Position numbers and translations under genes: made by a program. Under the pieces are notes generated by a model, which ran no database searches, was not told the DNA's origin, and was given only the letters and a program-made list of their open reading frames with translations. From contig JADJLP010000016.1 of the NCBI GenBank assembly GCA_016710065.1, positions 85,841 to 149,840 of the forward strand: DNA of 64,000 nucleotides, written 5' to 3'. Of the stretch, positions 1 to 9,786 are shown in pieces. The DNA comes from Candidatus Ideonella esbjergensis. GTDB taxonomy: Bacteria; Pseudomonadota; Gammaproteobacteria; Burkholderiales; Burkholderiaceae_C. Positions within the stretch are counted from its first letter, which is position 1, and the number at the start of each line of letters is the position of its first letter.

Positions 1-2
1 GC

Positions 3-446
3 GTACAACCCATAGGCCGGCTGGACGAAGACACCACCGGCCTGCTGCTGCTCACCGAGGACGGCGGCCTGATCCACAAGCTCACGTCGCCCAAGCACCA
101 TGTGCCCAAGGTCTACGAGGTGGGTTGCAAGCACCCCATCAGCAACGAGCAGGTGGCGCAGTTGCTGGCCGGCGTGGTGCTGGACGACGACCCGTCCCCG
201 GTGCGCGCCGCCGCTTGCGAGCGGGTGGCGGAGTTGCACCTGCGGCTCACGCTCACCGAAGGCAAGTACCACCAGGTCAAGCGCATGCTGGCCGCCGTGA
301 GCAACAGGGTGGAGAGCCTGCACCGCAGCCGCTTCGGGGCGCTCACCATCCCCGAGAACCTGGCACCCGGCCAGTGGATGTGGGTGGACGACTGGGCGTT
401 GGCATCGAGCACGGTCATGCCCACGGCCCAAGCCACTACGCCCTGA
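3..446 (+). CDS. rsuA: RsuA-family rRNA pseudouridine synthase, 3' part
   Basis: The gene enters from the left edge and the start is missing. The reading frame at position 3 gives GRLDEDTTGLLLLTEDG, the catalytic motif of RsuA/RluB/E/F pseudouridine synthases, whose first Asp is the nucleophile. It continues with HHVPKVYEV and the ending region EGKYHQVKRMLAAVSNRVESLHRSRFG, which is typical of the family C-terminal half. Members isomerise one uridine in 16S or 23S rRNA. The sequence from KVYEV onward fits the 16S U516 enzyme RsuA best, but RluE or RluF cannot be excluded without the N-terminal S4 domain. About 147 residues are visible. ribF follows after 12 bp on the same strand. Confidence 0.85.
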   Translation, partial: VQPIGRLDEDTTGLLLLTEDGGLIHKLTSPKHHVPKVYEVGCKHPISNEQVAQLLAGVVLDDDPSPVRAAACERVAELHLRLTLTEGKYHQVKRMLAAVSNRVESLHRSRFGALTIPENLAPGQWMWVDDWALASSTVMPTAQATTP

Positions 447-458
447 TAATCGGCCCCC

Positions 459-1424
459 ATGCGAGTACACCGTGGGCACCACCTTTCCCCCAGCGCCGTC
501 GGCTGCGCACTGACCATCGGCAATTTCGACGGTGTGCACCGCGGCCACCAGGCCATGCTGGCGCTGCTGAACAACGAGGCCCGGCACCGCGGCTTGCGCA
601 GCTGCGTGATGACCTTCGAGCCGCACCCGCGCGACTGGTTTGCCGCCAAGGCCGGCAAGCCCGAGCTGGCGCCGCTGCGCATCGCCACCCTGCGCGACAA
701 GCTGCGCGAGCTGGAACGCTGCGGCGTGGACGAAGTGGTGCTGCTGCGCTTCAACGACGCGCTGGCCGGCATGAGCCCCGACGCATTCATCCGCCAGGTG
801 CTGGTGCAGCAGCTGCGCACCCGCTACGTGCTGGTGGGCGACGATTTCCGCTTTGGCGCCAAGCGCGCCGGCGACTACGCCCTGCTGGACGCCGCCGGCA
901 GCGACCTGGGCTTCGACGTGGCCCGCATGATGAGCTACGAGGTACATGGCTTGCGCGTCTCCAGTTCGGCCGTGCGCGAGGCGCTGGCAGAGGGCAGCAT
1001 GACGCGCGCCGCCAGCCTGCTGGGCCGGCCCTACAGCATCAGCGGCCACGTGGTGCACGGCCGCAAGCTCGGGCGCGACCTGGGATTCCGCACGCTGAAC
1101 CTGCGCTTTCCCTCGCACCGCCCCGCCGCCCAGGGCATCTTCGTGGTGCAGGTGCACGGCCTGGGCCCCAACCCCCTGCCCGGCGTGGCCAGTCTGGGGG
1201 TGCGCCCCACGGTCGAAGACGCCGGCCGCGTGTTGCTGGAAGTGCACTGCCTGCAGTGGCCCGAGCACATCGCCATCGAGGGCGGCTACGCCCGCATCCT
1301 GCAGGTGGATCTGATGCACAAGCTGCACGACGAGCGCCGCTACGAGTCGCTTGATGCCCTGCGCGCCGGCATTGCCCAGGACGTGGTGGACGCCCAGGCC
1401 TGGTGGGCGCGGGCGAAAAGCTAG
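459..1424 (+). CDS. ribF: Bifunctional riboflavin kinase / FAD synthetase
   Basis: A 321-residue protein with the RibF two-domain plan. The N-terminal FMN adenylyltransferase domain has the nucleotidyltransferase signature TIGNFDGVHRGHQ near residue 20 and the ISSTxxR-type motif as VSSSAVREAL. The C-terminal flavokinase domain has GRPYSISGHVVHGRKLGRDLGFRT, PAAQGIFVV and GVRPTVED. It phosphorylates riboflavin to FMN and adenylates FMN to FAD in the cytoplasm. The length is normal. ileS and lspA follow on the same strand, the conserved ribF-ileS-lspA order of many proteobacteria. The ATG at 459 lies 12 bp after the preceding stop. Confidence 0.97.
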   Translation: MRVHRGHHLSPSAVGCALTIGNFDGVHRGHQAMLALLNNEARHRGLRSCVMTFEPHPRDWFAAKAGKPELAPLRIATLRDKLRELERCGVDEVVLLRFNDALAGMSPDAFIRQVLVQQLRTRYVLVGDDFRFGAKRAGDYALLDAAGSDLGFDVARMMSYEVHGLRVSSSAVREALAEGSMTRAASLLGRPYSISGHVVHGRKLGRDLGFRTLNLRFPSHRPAAQGIFVVQVHGLGPNPLPGVASLGVRPTVEDAGRVLLEVHCLQWPEHIAIEGGYARILQVDLMHKLHDERRYESLDALRAGIAQDVVDAQAWWARAKS

Positions 1425-1685
1425 CCGCCCGGTAGAATTGGCCCCATGCCTTCCCGGTTTGCCCCTCACCAGTCTGCGCCGCGCGGCCACGCCTGCACGC
1501 GCCGGCAAACTACGCGCGACCGAATTCGGCGCGCCGCCTGACGTCGCGCCCACCCAAGACGTCCACCCTGTCGCCGCTGGCCAGCGAGCGCACAGGCCCA
1601 GCGGCTCGCTGCCCTGGTTGGCCACGAGCAACCACTTCGAGCCCCCGCCCGACACGCACCTTGCGGTGCCCTGATTGACGCGCCC
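1425..1685. other. Intergenic region ribF-ileS
   Basis: These 261 bases are GC-rich. I see no conserved gene, tRNA or clear terminator. A 31-codon frame from the ATG at 1446 is low in complexity and Arg-rich and is not supported. ileS probably continues the ribF transcript; a promoter cannot be picked with confidence. Confidence 0.4.
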
Positions 1686-4574
1686 ATGACCACCGAAGCC
1701 TCCTCCAGCAGCGCCCCTGACTACCGCAGCACGCTGAACCTGCCCGACACGCCCTTCCCCATGCGCGGCGACCTGCCCAAGCGCGAACCGGCCTGGGTCA
1801 AGGGCTGGAACGACACCGCCGCCAGCGATGGTGGCCTGTACAAGCGCCTGCGCGACGCCCGCCACGGCGCACCGCTGTTCGTGCTGCACGACGGCCCGCC
1901 CTATGCCAACGGCCAGATCCACATGGGCCACGCGGTGAACAAGGTGCTCAAGGACATGATCGTCAAGGCCCGCCAACTGGCCGGCTTTGACGCGCAGTAC
2001 ATCCCCGGCTGGGACTGCCACGGCCTGCCCATCGAAAACGCCATCGAGAAGCTGCATGGCCGCAAGCTCAGCCGCGACGACATGCAGGCCAAGAGCCGCG
2101 CCTACGCCACCGAGCAGATCGACCAACAGCGCGAGGACTTCAAGCGCCTGGGCGTGCTGGGCGACTGGGACCACCCGTACCGCACCATGGACCCGGCCAA
2201 CGAGGCGGGTGAGATCCGCGCCTTCAAGCGCGTGATCGAGCGTGGCTTCGTCTACCGCGGTTTGAAGCCCGTCTACTGGTGCTTCGACTGCGGCTCCAGC
2301 CTGGCCGAGTTCGAGATCGAGTACGCCGACAAGAAGAGCGACACGCTGGACGTGGCCTTCGAAACCGCCGAGCCCGCCAAGCTGGCTGCGGCTTTCGGCC
2401 TGGGTGCGCTGCCCGCCGGCAAGACCGCCTTCGCGGTGATCTGGACCACCACGGCCTGGACCATCCCCGCCAACCAGGCGCTGAACGCCCACCCCGAGCT
2501 GAGCTATGCCCTGGTGGACACGCCCAAGGGCTGCCTGGTGCTGGCCGAGAGCCTGGTGGAGCAATGCCTGGCGCGCTTCGGCCTGGAAGGCCAGGTGCTG
2601 GCCACCGCCAAGGGCGAGGCGCTGGCGGGCCTGAACTTCCGCCACCCGCTGTTCGATGTGGACGCCGGCTACCAGCGCCTGTCGCCTGTCTACCTGGCCG
2701 ACTATGTGAGCGCCGAGGACGGCACCGGCATCGTGCACTCGTCGCCGGCCTACGGCGTGGACGACTTCAACTCCTGCGTCAAGCATGGCCTGAAGGTCGA
2801 AGACATCCTGAACCCGGTGCAGGGCAATGGCGCCTATGCACCCGACTTCGCGCTGTTCGGTGGCCAGCACATCTGGAAAGCCGTGCCCCATGTGCTCGAA
2901 GCATTGAAGAACGCTGGCCGCCTGATGGCCACCCAGGGCATCACCCACAGCTACCCGCACTGCTGGCGCCACAAGACGCCGGTGATCTACCGCGCCGCCG
3001 CCCAGTGGTTCATCCGCATGGACGAGGGCGAGGGCGTGTTCACCAAGGACAAGGCGCCCAAGACCCTGCGCCAGCTGGCGCTGGACGCGATTGACCACAC
3101 CCAGTTCTACCCCGAGAGCGGCCGCCACCGTTTGCGCGACATGATCGCCAACCGGCCCGACTGGTGCATCTCGCGCCAGCGCAGCTGGGGCGTGCCGGTG
3201 CCCTTCTTCCTGCACAAGGACTCGGGCGAACTGCACCCGCGCACCATGGAGATCCTCGACCAGGCGGCCGACATCGTGGAAAAGGGCGGCATCGAAGCCT
3301 GGAGCCGCACAACGGCAGAAGAGATCCTGGGCCCGCAGGACGCCCCGCACTACACCAAGAGCGCCGACATCCTGGAGGTGTGGTTTGACTCAGGTTCCAC
3401 CTTCCAGCACGTGCTGCGCGGCAGCCATGCCGGCCTGTACGCCAACGGCAGCTACCACGCCCAGGGCCCCGAGGCCGACCTCTACCTGGAAGGCCACGAC
3501 CAGCACCGCGGCTGGTTCCACTCATCGCTGCTGCTGAGCTGCGCGCTGCATGACCGCGCGCCCTACAAGGGCCTGCTGACCCACGGCTTCACCATCGACA
3601 GCCAGGGCCGCAAGATGAGCAAGTCGCTGGGCAACGGACTGGACCCGCAAGAGGTGTCCAAGAAATTGGGCGCCGAAATCATCCGCATGTGGGTGGCCGC
3701 CAGCGACTACTCAGGCGACATTGCGGGCGACGACAAGATCCTGGCCCGCGTGGTGGACGGCTACCGCCGCATCCGCAACACCCTGCGCTTCCTGATGGCC
3801 AACGTGTCGGACTTCGACCCGGCAGATCAGGTCAAGCCCGAAGACATGCTGGAGATCGACCGCTACGCCCTGGCCCGCGCGGCCGAGTTGCAGGCCGACA
3901 TCCTCAAGCACTACGACGTCTATGAGTTCCACCCAGTGGTGAACAAGCTGCAGGTGTACTGCTCGGAAGACCTGGGGGCCTTCTACCTCGACGTGCTGAA
4001 GGACCGCCTGTACACCACCTCCCCCAAGAGCCTGGCCCGCCGCTCGGCCCAGACCGCGCTGTGGCAGATCACGAACGCCATGCTGCGCTGGATGGCACCC
4101 TTCCTCAGCTTCACCGCTGAAGAAGCATGGACGACGTTCGCGGGGGCCAAGAGCAGCGGCACGATCTTCACCGAGACGTATTGGCCGTTCGCCTCGCCGA
4201 ACGAAGCGCTGCTGGCCAAGTGGTCGCGCATCCGCGCCATCCGCGACGTGGCCAACAAGGAGATCGAAGCGGTTCGCGGTACTGGCCAGGTGGGCTCGTC
4301 GCTGCAGGCTACGCTGGTGATCACCGCCGGTGCCGACGACGCCGCCCTGCTGCGCTCGCTGGGCGACGACCTGAAGTTCGTCACCATCACCTCAGCCGTC
4401 ACCGTGGAAGATGGGGCCGAACTGAAGATCACCGTCACGCCCGCCACCGCAGCCAAGTGCGAGCGCTGCTGGCACTACCGCGACGACGTGGGCGCAGCCG
4501 CCGCGCACCCCGGCATCTGCGGCCGCTGCGTGAGCAACCTGCACGGCGCGGGCGAAACCCGCACGGTGGCCTGA
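1686..4574 (+). CDS. ileS: Isoleucyl-tRNA synthetase
   Basis: Class Ia synthetase of 962 residues that charges tRNA-Ile and edits misactivated valine. The HIGH-type motif reads HMGH at residues 79-82 within [14 protein letters not shown]. The KMSKS loop is at 643-647. The CP1 editing domain includes [16 protein letters not shown]-terminal zinc module has two CxxC pairs, C925/C928 and C945/C948, as in bacterial type-1 IleRS. The sequence [24 protein letters not shown] at the N terminus is characteristic of the enzyme. lspA starts 4 bp after the stop, so the two are probably co-transcribed. No strong ribosome binding site precedes the ATG. Confidence 0.99.
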   Translation: MTTEASSSSAPDYRSTLNLPDTPFPMRGDLPKREPAWVKGWNDTAASDGGLYKRLRDARHGAPLFVLHDGPPYANGQIHMGHAVNKVLKDMIVKARQLAGFDAQYIPGWDCHGLPIENAIEKLHGRKLSRDDMQAKSRAYATEQIDQQREDFKRLGVLGDWDHPYRTMDPANEAGEIRAFKRVIERGFVYRGLKPVYWCFDCGSSLAEFEIEYADKKSDTLDVAFETAEPAKLAAAFGLGALPAGKTAFAVIWTTTAWTIPANQALNAHPELSYALVDTPKGCLVLAESLVEQCLARFGLEGQVLATAKGEALAGLNFRHPLFDVDAGYQRLSPVYLADYVSAEDGTGIVHSSPAYGVDDFNSCVKHGLKVEDILNPVQGNGAYAPDFALFGGQHIWKAVPHVLEALKNAGRLMATQGITHSYPHCWRHKTPVIYRAAAQWFIRMDEGEGVFTKDKAPKTLRQLALDAIDHTQFYPESGRHRLRDMIANRPDWCISRQRSWGVPVPFFLHKDSGELHPRTMEILDQAADIVEKGGIEAWSRTTAEEILGPQDAPHYTKSADILEVWFDSGSTFQHVLRGSHAGLYANGSYHAQGPEADLYLEGHDQHRGWFHSSLLLSCALHDRAPYKGLLTHGFTIDSQGRKMSKSLGNGLDPQEVSKKLGAEIIRMWVAASDYSGDIAGDDKILARVVDGYRRIRNTLRFLMANVSDFDPADQVKPEDMLEIDRYALARAAELQADILKHYDVYEFHPVVNKLQVYCSEDLGAFYLDVLKDRLYTTSPKSLARRSAQTALWQITNAMLRWMAPFLSFTAEEAWTTFAGAKSSGTIFTETYWPFASPNEALLAKWSRIRAIRDVANKEIEAVRGTGQVGSSLQATLVITAGADDAALLRSLGDDLKFVTITSAVTVEDGAELKITVTPATAAKCERCWHYRDDVGAAAAHPGICGRCVSNLHGAGETRTVA

Positions 4575-4578
4575 CGCG

Positions 4579-5100
4579 ATGGCACGCTCCTACTCGGCCA
4601 AACGCGGCGGCCCTGGCCTGGCCTTGTGGCTGGGCCTGGCCCTGGTCGTCATCCTGCTCGACCAGTTCACCAAGGTGCTGATCGTTGGCAACTTCCAGTT
4701 CGGCGAAACCCACACCGTCACATCGTTCTTCGACGTGGTGCGGGCCCACAACCACGGCGCGGCCTTCTCCTTCCTGCACAACGCCTCGGGCTGGCAGCGC
4801 TGGTTCTTCACCGGCCTCGGGCTGGTGGCCTCTGCGGTGATTGTGTGGATGCTCAAACAGCACCCGGGCCAGAAGCTGTTCAGCTTCGCGATCACGATGA
4901 TTCTCGGTGGCGCGCTGGGCAATGTCATCGACCGCGTGTGGCACGGCTACGTGGTCGACTTTCTACAGTTCCACTGGGGCTTTTTGTCGCCCATGTTCCC
5001 AGGCGGTTATTTCCCCGCCTTCAACGTGGCGGATGCCGCCATCACGCTGGGCGCCATCTGCCTGATACTGGACGAGTTGCTGCGCGTTCGGCGCGGCTGA
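4579..5100 (+). CDS. lspA: Lipoprotein signal peptidase (signal peptidase II)
   Basis: A 173-residue inner-membrane aspartyl protease that removes signal peptides from diacylglyceryl-modified prolipoproteins. It has four hydrophobic segments. Family motifs are [13 protein letters not shown] near residue 25, [25 protein letters not shown] with catalytic D118, and [11 protein letters not shown] with catalytic D152. The gene follows ileS by 4 bp, the usual order. The binding protein at 59.5 kb, with lipobox LVAC, is one potential substrate in the window. Confidence 0.97.
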   Translation: MARSYSAKRGGPGLALWLGLALVVILLDQFTKVLIVGNFQFGETHTVTSFFDVVRAHNHGAAFSFLHNASGWQRWFFTGLGLVASAVIVWMLKQHPGQKLFSFAITMILGGALGNVIDRVWHGYVVDFLQFHWGFLSPMFPGGYFPAFNVADAAITLGAICLILDELLRVRRG

Positions 5101-5170
5101 CGTCACAGGGTCAGCACCGCTGGACGGCGCGCAATGCGCCCCCTACCCTGAGCCTACAGGAGGTTCAGGA

Positions 5171-5971
5171 ATGCAGGATCAAGGTACCCAGGCCGGCAAC
5201 AACACCCCGTCCACGCCCTTTGACGTGGAACTGAGGCCCTTGAGCATTGGGGCCCCATTGCAGTGGCTGGCGCTGGGCTGGCACGACTTCAAGCGCGCCC
5301 CGGCCATCGGCCTGTTCTACGGCGCCTGCTTCATGGCCATGGGCTGGGCCTTGCTGGGCGTGTTCGAGCATGCACCGGCCTACACGCTGGCGCTCTCGGC
5401 CGGCTTCCTGCTGATGGGCCCCTTCATGTGCCTAGGCCTGTACAAGGTGAGCCAGCAACTCGAACGCGGCGAACGGCCCAGTCTGATGCGTTCTCTGATG
5501 GCCTGGGACACCCGCACCGCCACGCTGGGCATCTTTGGCTTCGTGCTGCTGGTGCTGGAAATGCTGTGGGGCCGCGCCAGCCTGATCATCTTCGCGGTGA
5601 GCTTCGACGGCATGCCCAACTTCACCCTCGCCACCCTGCTCGACCCTGAGAACCTCAGCTTTCTGGCGGTCTACACGGCTGTCGGCGGCGTCTTTGCCGG
5701 CCTGATCTTCGCGGTGAGCGTGGTCTCCATCCCCATGATCCTCGACCGCCAGACCGATGCCATCACCGCCGGCCTCACCAGCTTTCGCCTGGTGCTGAGC
5801 CAACCCGGCGTGATGATCCTCTGGGGCGCACTGCTCACGCTGCTGGTGGTGCTGGCGCTGCTGCCTGGCTTTGCCGGCCTGCTGCTCATCGGCCCCATCA
5901 CCGGCCACGCCACCTGGCACGCCTACCGGACTGCGGTGGTACCTGAACCACCCGAGCATCAGCCAAGCTGA
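5171..5971 (+). CDS. DUF2189 integral membrane protein
   Basis: A 266-residue protein with about six hydrophobic segments, resembling the DUF2189 family (unknown function, common in beta- and alphaproteobacteria). Features typical of the family are WLALGWHDFKRAPAIGLFYG near the N terminus, MGPFMCLGLYKVSQQLERGE, and a C-terminal GPITGHATWHAYR motif. A strong Shine-Dalgarno, AGGAGG, lies at 5158-5163, 7 nt before the ATG. The gene is on the same strand as lspA, 70 bp downstream, and is followed by two inverted palindromic repeats. I infer no function. Confidence 0.85.
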   Translation: MQDQGTQAGNNTPSTPFDVELRPLSIGAPLQWLALGWHDFKRAPAIGLFYGACFMAMGWALLGVFEHAPAYTLALSAGFLLMGPFMCLGLYKVSQQLERGERPSLMRSLMAWDTRTATLGIFGFVLLVLEMLWGRASLIIFAVSFDGMPNFTLATLLDPENLSFLAVYTAVGGVFAGLIFAVSVVSIPMILDRQTDAITAGLTSFRLVLSQPGVMILWGALLTLLVVLALLPGFAGLLLIGPITGHATWHAYRTAVVPEPPEHQPS

Positions 5972-6022
5972 ACCGACGGGCGCCTGGTCGCGGCGAATTG
6001 CCGCCATAGCCGAGCTCTGCCT

Positions 6023-6050
6023 CGTCATTCCCGCGCAGGCGGGAATCCAG
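6023..6050. repeat. dRS3-like dispersed palindrome, copy 1
   Basis: Contains ATTCCCGCGCAGGCGGGAAT, a 20-nt hairpin with 6-bp outer arms (ATTCCC/GGGAAT). Related copies lie at 6112-6137 (inverted) and 50127-50154. It resembles the Neisseria dRS3 element and similar palindromes frequent in Burkholderiales genomes. Confidence 0.8.
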
Positions 6051-6111
6051 GTGTTCGCGTTCCTGGTTTGTTGGTGACCTCTGCTCACACCAAAGTACGA
6101 GCACGAAGACA

Positions 6112-6137
6112 TGGATTCCCGCCTTCGCGGGAATGAC
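6112..6137. repeat. dRS3-like dispersed palindrome, copy 2 (inverted)
   Basis: Contains ATTCCCGCCTTCGCGGGAAT, in opposite orientation to the copy at 6023. The pair brackets about 60 bp between the convergent ends of the DUF2189 gene and hemW. The two could fold as one large structure and act as a bidirectional terminator, but no T-tract follows. Confidence 0.8.
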
Positions 6138-6163
6138 CGAGAAGCGCCGCAAGGCGCCTCCCA

Positions 6164-7378
6164 TCAAAGAAATATTTCCTGCAGATCGCTGAGGAAATCG
6201 AAGCCTCGCACGGTGGGGCGCAGCACCCGACCCCGAGGGCCATCGCCAGCGTGCACCACCTCCAGCAAGCCGCGCTGACAAGCCTGCGCAACGCCAGCCG
6301 CAATGGCCGAAGGCGGCAGGCCCGTGCGTTCGCCAAACAGAGTCTCTTCAAAGCCCTCGCGCAGGCGCAGCGTGTTGAGCATGAACTCGAAGGGCAGCGC
6401 CCTGCGGCTCACCTCTTCCTGGTTCGACACGGCATTGCCGGCCAGCGCCTCGCGCATGTAGGCCGCTGGCTCGCGCCACTTCACCTGGCGCAGCACGCGG
6501 TGCGGAAAACTCAGCTTGCCGTGGGCGCCAGCACCCAGCCCCAGGTAGTCGCCAAACTGCCAGTAGTTCAGGTTGTGCGTGCAGCGGTGGCCCGGCCTGG
6601 CATAGGCCGAGACCTCGTAGCGCTGCAGGCCGGCCGCGCCGGTGATCTCCACCAGGCGGTCCAGCATGTCGGCGCTTTCATCATCGCCCGGCAGCACCGG
6701 CGGCTTCAGCGCGAAAGGCGTGTTGGGCTCCAGCGTCAGGTGGTAGAGCGAGAGATGCGGCGGCCCGTATGACAAGGCTGTGGCCAGATCGGCCTCCAAC
6801 TCGGCCAGACTCTGCCCCGGCAGCGCGTACATCAGATCGAGGTTGAAGGTGTCGAAACTGGCCGCAGCTTCTTCCACCGCCGCCCTCGCCTGTGCGCCGT
6901 TGTGCACACGGCCCAGGGCCAGCAGCTTGGCGTCGTCAAAGCTCTGCACGCCGATGGACAACCGCGTCACACCGGCTTGGCGGAAGGCACGGAAGCGGTC
7001 TTTCTCGAAGGTGCCGGGGTTGGCTTCGAGCGTTACCTCGCAGCCAGGCTGCAAGGGCAGCAGGCTGCGGATGTCGCTGAGCAAGCGTTCGATGCCGGCG
7101 GGCGAGAACAGGCTGGGCGTGCCGCCACCAATGAACACCGAGTGCACGGTGCGGCCCCACACCAGCGGCAGGCTGGCCTCCAGATCGGCGCGCAAGGCAT
7201 CCAGGTAGCGCTGCTCGGGCATGGCCTCGGGCGCGTCCTTCCAAGCATGTGAATTGAAGTCGCAGTAGGGGCATTTCTTCAGGCACCAGGGCAGGTGCAC
7301 GTACACCGACAGCGGTGGCGGAGCCCCCAGTTGCAGCGTGCCTGGGCGAAGGAAATACTCGGTCGACGATGCCGTCAT
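6164..7378 (-). CDS. hemW: Radical SAM protein HemW (heme chaperone)
   Basis: A 404-residue radical SAM protein. The cluster-binding motif CLKKCPYC is at residues 32-39, followed by DFNSH. GGGTPSL, the SAM-binding glycine motif, and VTRLSIGVQSFDDAKLLALGRVHN are conserved HemW/HemN-like sequences. Proteins of this type were long called oxygen-independent coproporphyrinogen oxidase, but HemW lacks that activity and is thought to deliver heme. The start overlaps the rdgB stop by 4 bp (ATGA), which implies translational coupling. It is the last gene of the minus-strand run from the kinase at 10.75 kb. Confidence 0.93.
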   Translation of the reverse strand: MTASSTEYFLRPGTLQLGAPPPLSVYVHLPWCLKKCPYCDFNSHAWKDAPEAMPEQRYLDALRADLEASLPLVWGRTVHSVFIGGGTPSLFSPAGIERLLSDIRSLLPLQPGCEVTLEANPGTFEKDRFRAFRQAGVTRLSIGVQSFDDAKLLALGRVHNGAQARAAVEEAAASFDTFNLDLMYALPGQSLAELEADLATALSYGPPHLSLYHLTLEPNTPFALKPPVLPGDDESADMLDRLVEITGAAGLQRYEVSAYARPGHRCTHNLNYWQFGDYLGLGAGAHGKLSFPHRVLRQVKWREPAAYMREALAGNAVSNQEEVSRRALPFEFMLNTLRLREGFEETLFGERTGLPPSAIAAGVAQACQRGLLEVVHAGDGPRGRVLRPTVRGFDFLSDLQEIFL

Positions 7379-8007
7379 GAAAGCTGCCAGACCTCACGCA
7401 TCAGTTGCACCATCTTGGCGGCGGCGATGGCACGATGGCTGTGGGCGTTCTTCACTGCGGCATCCAGTGTGGCCACGGTGGCGTCCAGCGCCGGGATGTA
7501 CATCAGCGGGTCGTAGCCGAAGCCGCCGTGGCCTTGGCGCTCGCGCAAGAGCTCCCCCTGCCAGCGGCCAAAGGCAATCAAGGGTTCGGGGTCATCGGCC
7601 GCACGGATGGCGACGAGCGCGCACACGAAACTCGCGCGTCGCTGATCCTGCCCGGCCAGGCACTCCAGCAGCAGGCGGTTGTTTGCCCCGTCTTGCAGAG
7701 CCCGGTGCGCCTCGCGCTCGCTGCCGATTGGTGGCGTAAAGGCCGCATACACCGCGCTCTGCACACCCGGGCGGCCGCCCAGCGCATCCACACAGAGGCC
7801 CGAATCATCTGCAATGGCGGGCAGGCCGGTGGCCTGCGCGGCGTGCCGCGCCTTGGCCAGCGCGTTTTCCACGAAGGTGATGTGCGGCTCCTCGGCCTCG
7901 CTCACGCCCAGTGAGCCCTGCGTCACCAGCTCGATCGGCAGTGCGCTGAACAGCGTGCCCAGTTCCTTGAGTTTCTTGGCGTTGTTGGAGGCCAGCACCA
8001 GTTTCAT
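7375..8007 (-). CDS. rdgB: XTP/dITP pyrophosphatase (RdgB/HAM1)
   Basis: A 210-residue nucleotide sanitising enzyme that hydrolyses dITP, XTP and ITP to monophosphates and keeps deaminated purines out of DNA and RNA. The N terminus LVLASNNAKKLKEL, the central ENALAKARHAAQATGLPAIADDSGLCVDALGG and the C-terminal GFGYDPLMYIP and NAHSHRA blocks are family signatures. It lies 19 bp downstream of rph and overlaps hemW, the usual rph-rdgB-hemW arrangement. Confidence 0.97.
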   Translation of the reverse strand: MKLVLASNNAKKLKELGTLFSALPIELVTQGSLGVSEAEEPHITFVENALAKARHAAQATGLPAIADDSGLCVDALGGRPGVQSAVYAAFTPPIGSEREAHRALQDGANNRLLLECLAGQDQRRASFVCALVAIRAADDPEPLIAFGRWQGELLRERQGHGGFGYDPLMYIPALDATVATLDAAVKNAHSHRAIAAAKMVQLMREVWQLS

Positions 8008-8026
8008 CTTGGGTCTCTGCGCAAGT

Positions 8027-8764
8027 TCAACGTGAAAGCGGCTGGTCCAGCGCAGCCTTCTGCGCCTTCACCAGCGTGGCAATGCCATCGGTGGCAAGTT
8101 GCAGCAACTGGTCCATCTCGGCGCGGCTGAACGAGGCACCTTCGGCCGTGCCCTGCACCTCAACGAAGCCACCGGTGCCCGTCATCACCACGTTCATGTC
8201 GGTGTCGCAGGCCGAGTCTTCCACGTACTCCAGATCGAGCAGAGGCGTGCCTTCAACGATGCCCACCGAGATCGCGGCCACATGGTCACGGATGGGTGAC
8301 GCAGCGATCTTGCCGGCCGCCAGCAGCACGTTCACCGCATCTTGCGCCGCCACGAAGGCGCCAGTGATGGCGGCGGTTCGGGTACCGCCATCAGCCTGCA
8401 GCACGTCGCAATCGAGGGTGATGGTGCGCTCGCCCAGGGCCTTGAGGTCGAACACGCAGCGCAGCGAGCGGCCGATCAGGCGCTGGATCTCCTGTGTGCG
8501 GCCGCTTTGCTTGCCGCGCGCGGCTTCACGGTCGCTGCGGGTGTGGGTGCTGCGCGGCAGCATGCCGTATTCGGCCGTGACCCAGCCCTCGCCGCTGCCC
8601 TTCTTGTGCGGCGGCACCCGTTCTTCCACCGAGGCGGTGCACAGCACGCGGGTGTCACCAAACTCGATCAGCACCGAGCCCTCGGCATGGCGGGTGTAGC
8701 CGCGGGTGATGCGCAGCGGGCGCAGGCTGGTAACGGCGCGACCGTGGGGGCGTTGATAGCTCAT
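8027..8764 (-). CDS. rph: Ribonuclease PH
   Basis: A 245-residue phosphorolytic 3'-5' exoribonuclease that trims tRNA 3' ends and structured RNA. Recognisable segments are [26 protein letters not shown] at the N terminus, [17 protein letters not shown], the substrate-binding [21 protein letters not shown] and the C-terminal [17 protein letters not shown]. The length is normal. It sits between the PP2C phosphatase gene upstream and rdgB downstream on the minus strand. Confidence 0.98.
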   Translation of the reverse strand: MSYQRPHGRAVTSLRPLRITRGYTRHAEGSVLIEFGDTRVLCTASVEERVPPHKKGSGEGWVTAEYGMLPRSTHTRSDREAARGKQSGRTQEIQRLIGRSLRCVFDLKALGERTITLDCDVLQADGGTRTAAITGAFVAAQDAVNVLLAAGKIAASPIRDHVAAISVGIVEGTPLLDLEYVEDSACDTDMNVVMTGTGGFVEVQGTAEGASFSRAEMDQLLQLATDGIATLVKAQKAALDQPLSR

Positions 8765-8795
8765 GGGGAAATCCTGTGGGTCGGAGAATCATGAG

Positions 8796-8819
8796 ACACG
8801 GGCCCCGAGAGGCCCGTGT
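8796..8819. other. Hairpin between PP2C gene and rph
   Basis: The 9-bp arms ACACGGGCC and GGCCCGTGT flank a 6-nt loop in the gap between the phosphatase stop and the rph start. On the minus strand no T-run follows, so an attenuator or processing site is more likely than a full terminator. Confidence 0.45.
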
Positions 8820-8843
8820 GCGTGTGGGGTGCGCGAGCAGCGC

Positions 8844-9755
8844 TCAGGTCTTCTTGCGAGAAGAGCGCTGGATGGCCTCGTTGATCTCGCGGATCGAGCG
8901 CTCAATCTCGGCCTCGTCCAGATCGCCAGAGGCGCTGTCGTTCATGCTGGCCTGGATGGTGGAGGCAAACACGTCCTCTCCCAGGCTGCGGGTGGAGATG
9001 CCGTGGGTGCTGTCGTGATCTTCAGCGGCCTCCCATTCGACGGCCAGCACGGTGACGTTGTCACAGTTGGCGCCGCCGTTGCGAAGCGCCTGCTCGACCA
9101 TCTCGGGTACCGCGTCGGACAACGGTCGGGAGGCGAGCAGCTCAACGATGGTTTCGTCAGTCACCGTGCTCCACAAGCCATCCGAGCAGACCACGATGCG
9201 GTCACCCGGGCGCATCATCGTGGGGCCGGAGGTGTCCACCACCGGCTTGCCAGGGCTTCCCAGGCATGTGAACAACACCGAGCGGTTGAAGCGCGCATCC
9301 ATGGGCACCACGTGGGCCATGGTCTGCTGCAGCTCGGTGTACGAATGGTCGCGGGTGCGAGCCACCAGCTCGCCTTCGCGAACCAGGTAAAGGCGCGAAT
9401 CGCCACAATGCGCCCAGTAGGCCGACTTGCCCTGGATGACGCAGGCCACCACCGTGGTGCGCGGGGTATCGACCAGGCCCTTCTCGGTGGCATAGCGCAG
9501 CAGCAGATGGTGCCCGGCCAGGATGGCGTCCTGCAGGAACTTGATGGGGTTCTTCAGCGTGGGTTTGGCCTCGCGCTGGAAGGCCGAGGCCAGGGTTTGC
9601 AGCGCCAACTGAGACGCCACCTCGCCCTCAGGGTGGCCGCCCATGCCGTCGGCCAGGGCGAACAGGCCTGAATCGCGCGTGTAGCAATAGCCCATGCGGT
9701 CTTCGTTGTTTTCGCGGCCGCCTTTGCGACTGACCTGGTAGACGGAGAACCTCAT
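8844..9755 (-). CDS. PP2C-family Ser/Thr protein phosphatase
   Basis: A 303-residue metal-dependent protein phosphatase (PPM/PP2C). Metal-binding motifs are NNEDRMG (E18, D19) and LADGMGGHPEGEVAS (D36), with HCGDSRLYLVREGEL and VVCSDGLW further on and CDNVTVLAVEW near residue 240. The C-terminal 50 residues are acidic and polar and probably disordered. It lies 31 bp downstream of a Ser/Thr kinase gene, so the pair probably acts as an opposing kinase-phosphatase couple. Targets cannot be read from the sequence. This pair next to rph and yicC is a common arrangement in the Comamonadaceae. Confidence 0.93.
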   Translation of the reverse strand: MRFSVYQVSRKGGRENNEDRMGYCYTRDSGLFALADGMGGHPEGEVASQLALQTLASAFQREAKPTLKNPIKFLQDAILAGHHLLLRYATEKGLVDTPRTTVVACVIQGKSAYWAHCGDSRLYLVREGELVARTRDHSYTELQQTMAHVVPMDARFNRSVLFTCLGSPGKPVVDTSGPTMMRPGDRIVVCSDGLWSTVTDETIVELLASRPLSDAVPEMVEQALRNGGANCDNVTVLAVEWEAAEDHDSTHGISTRSLGEDVFASTIQASMNDSASGDLDEAEIERSIREINEAIQRSSRKKT

Positions 9756-9786
9756 GGGATGGTGCTGGTGGTTGGGGCAGGCCGGC

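Noticed and set aside
1446..1541. Small Arg-rich frame between ribF and ileS
   Set aside because: 31 codons, low complexity, no ribosome binding site and no similarity I can recognise.
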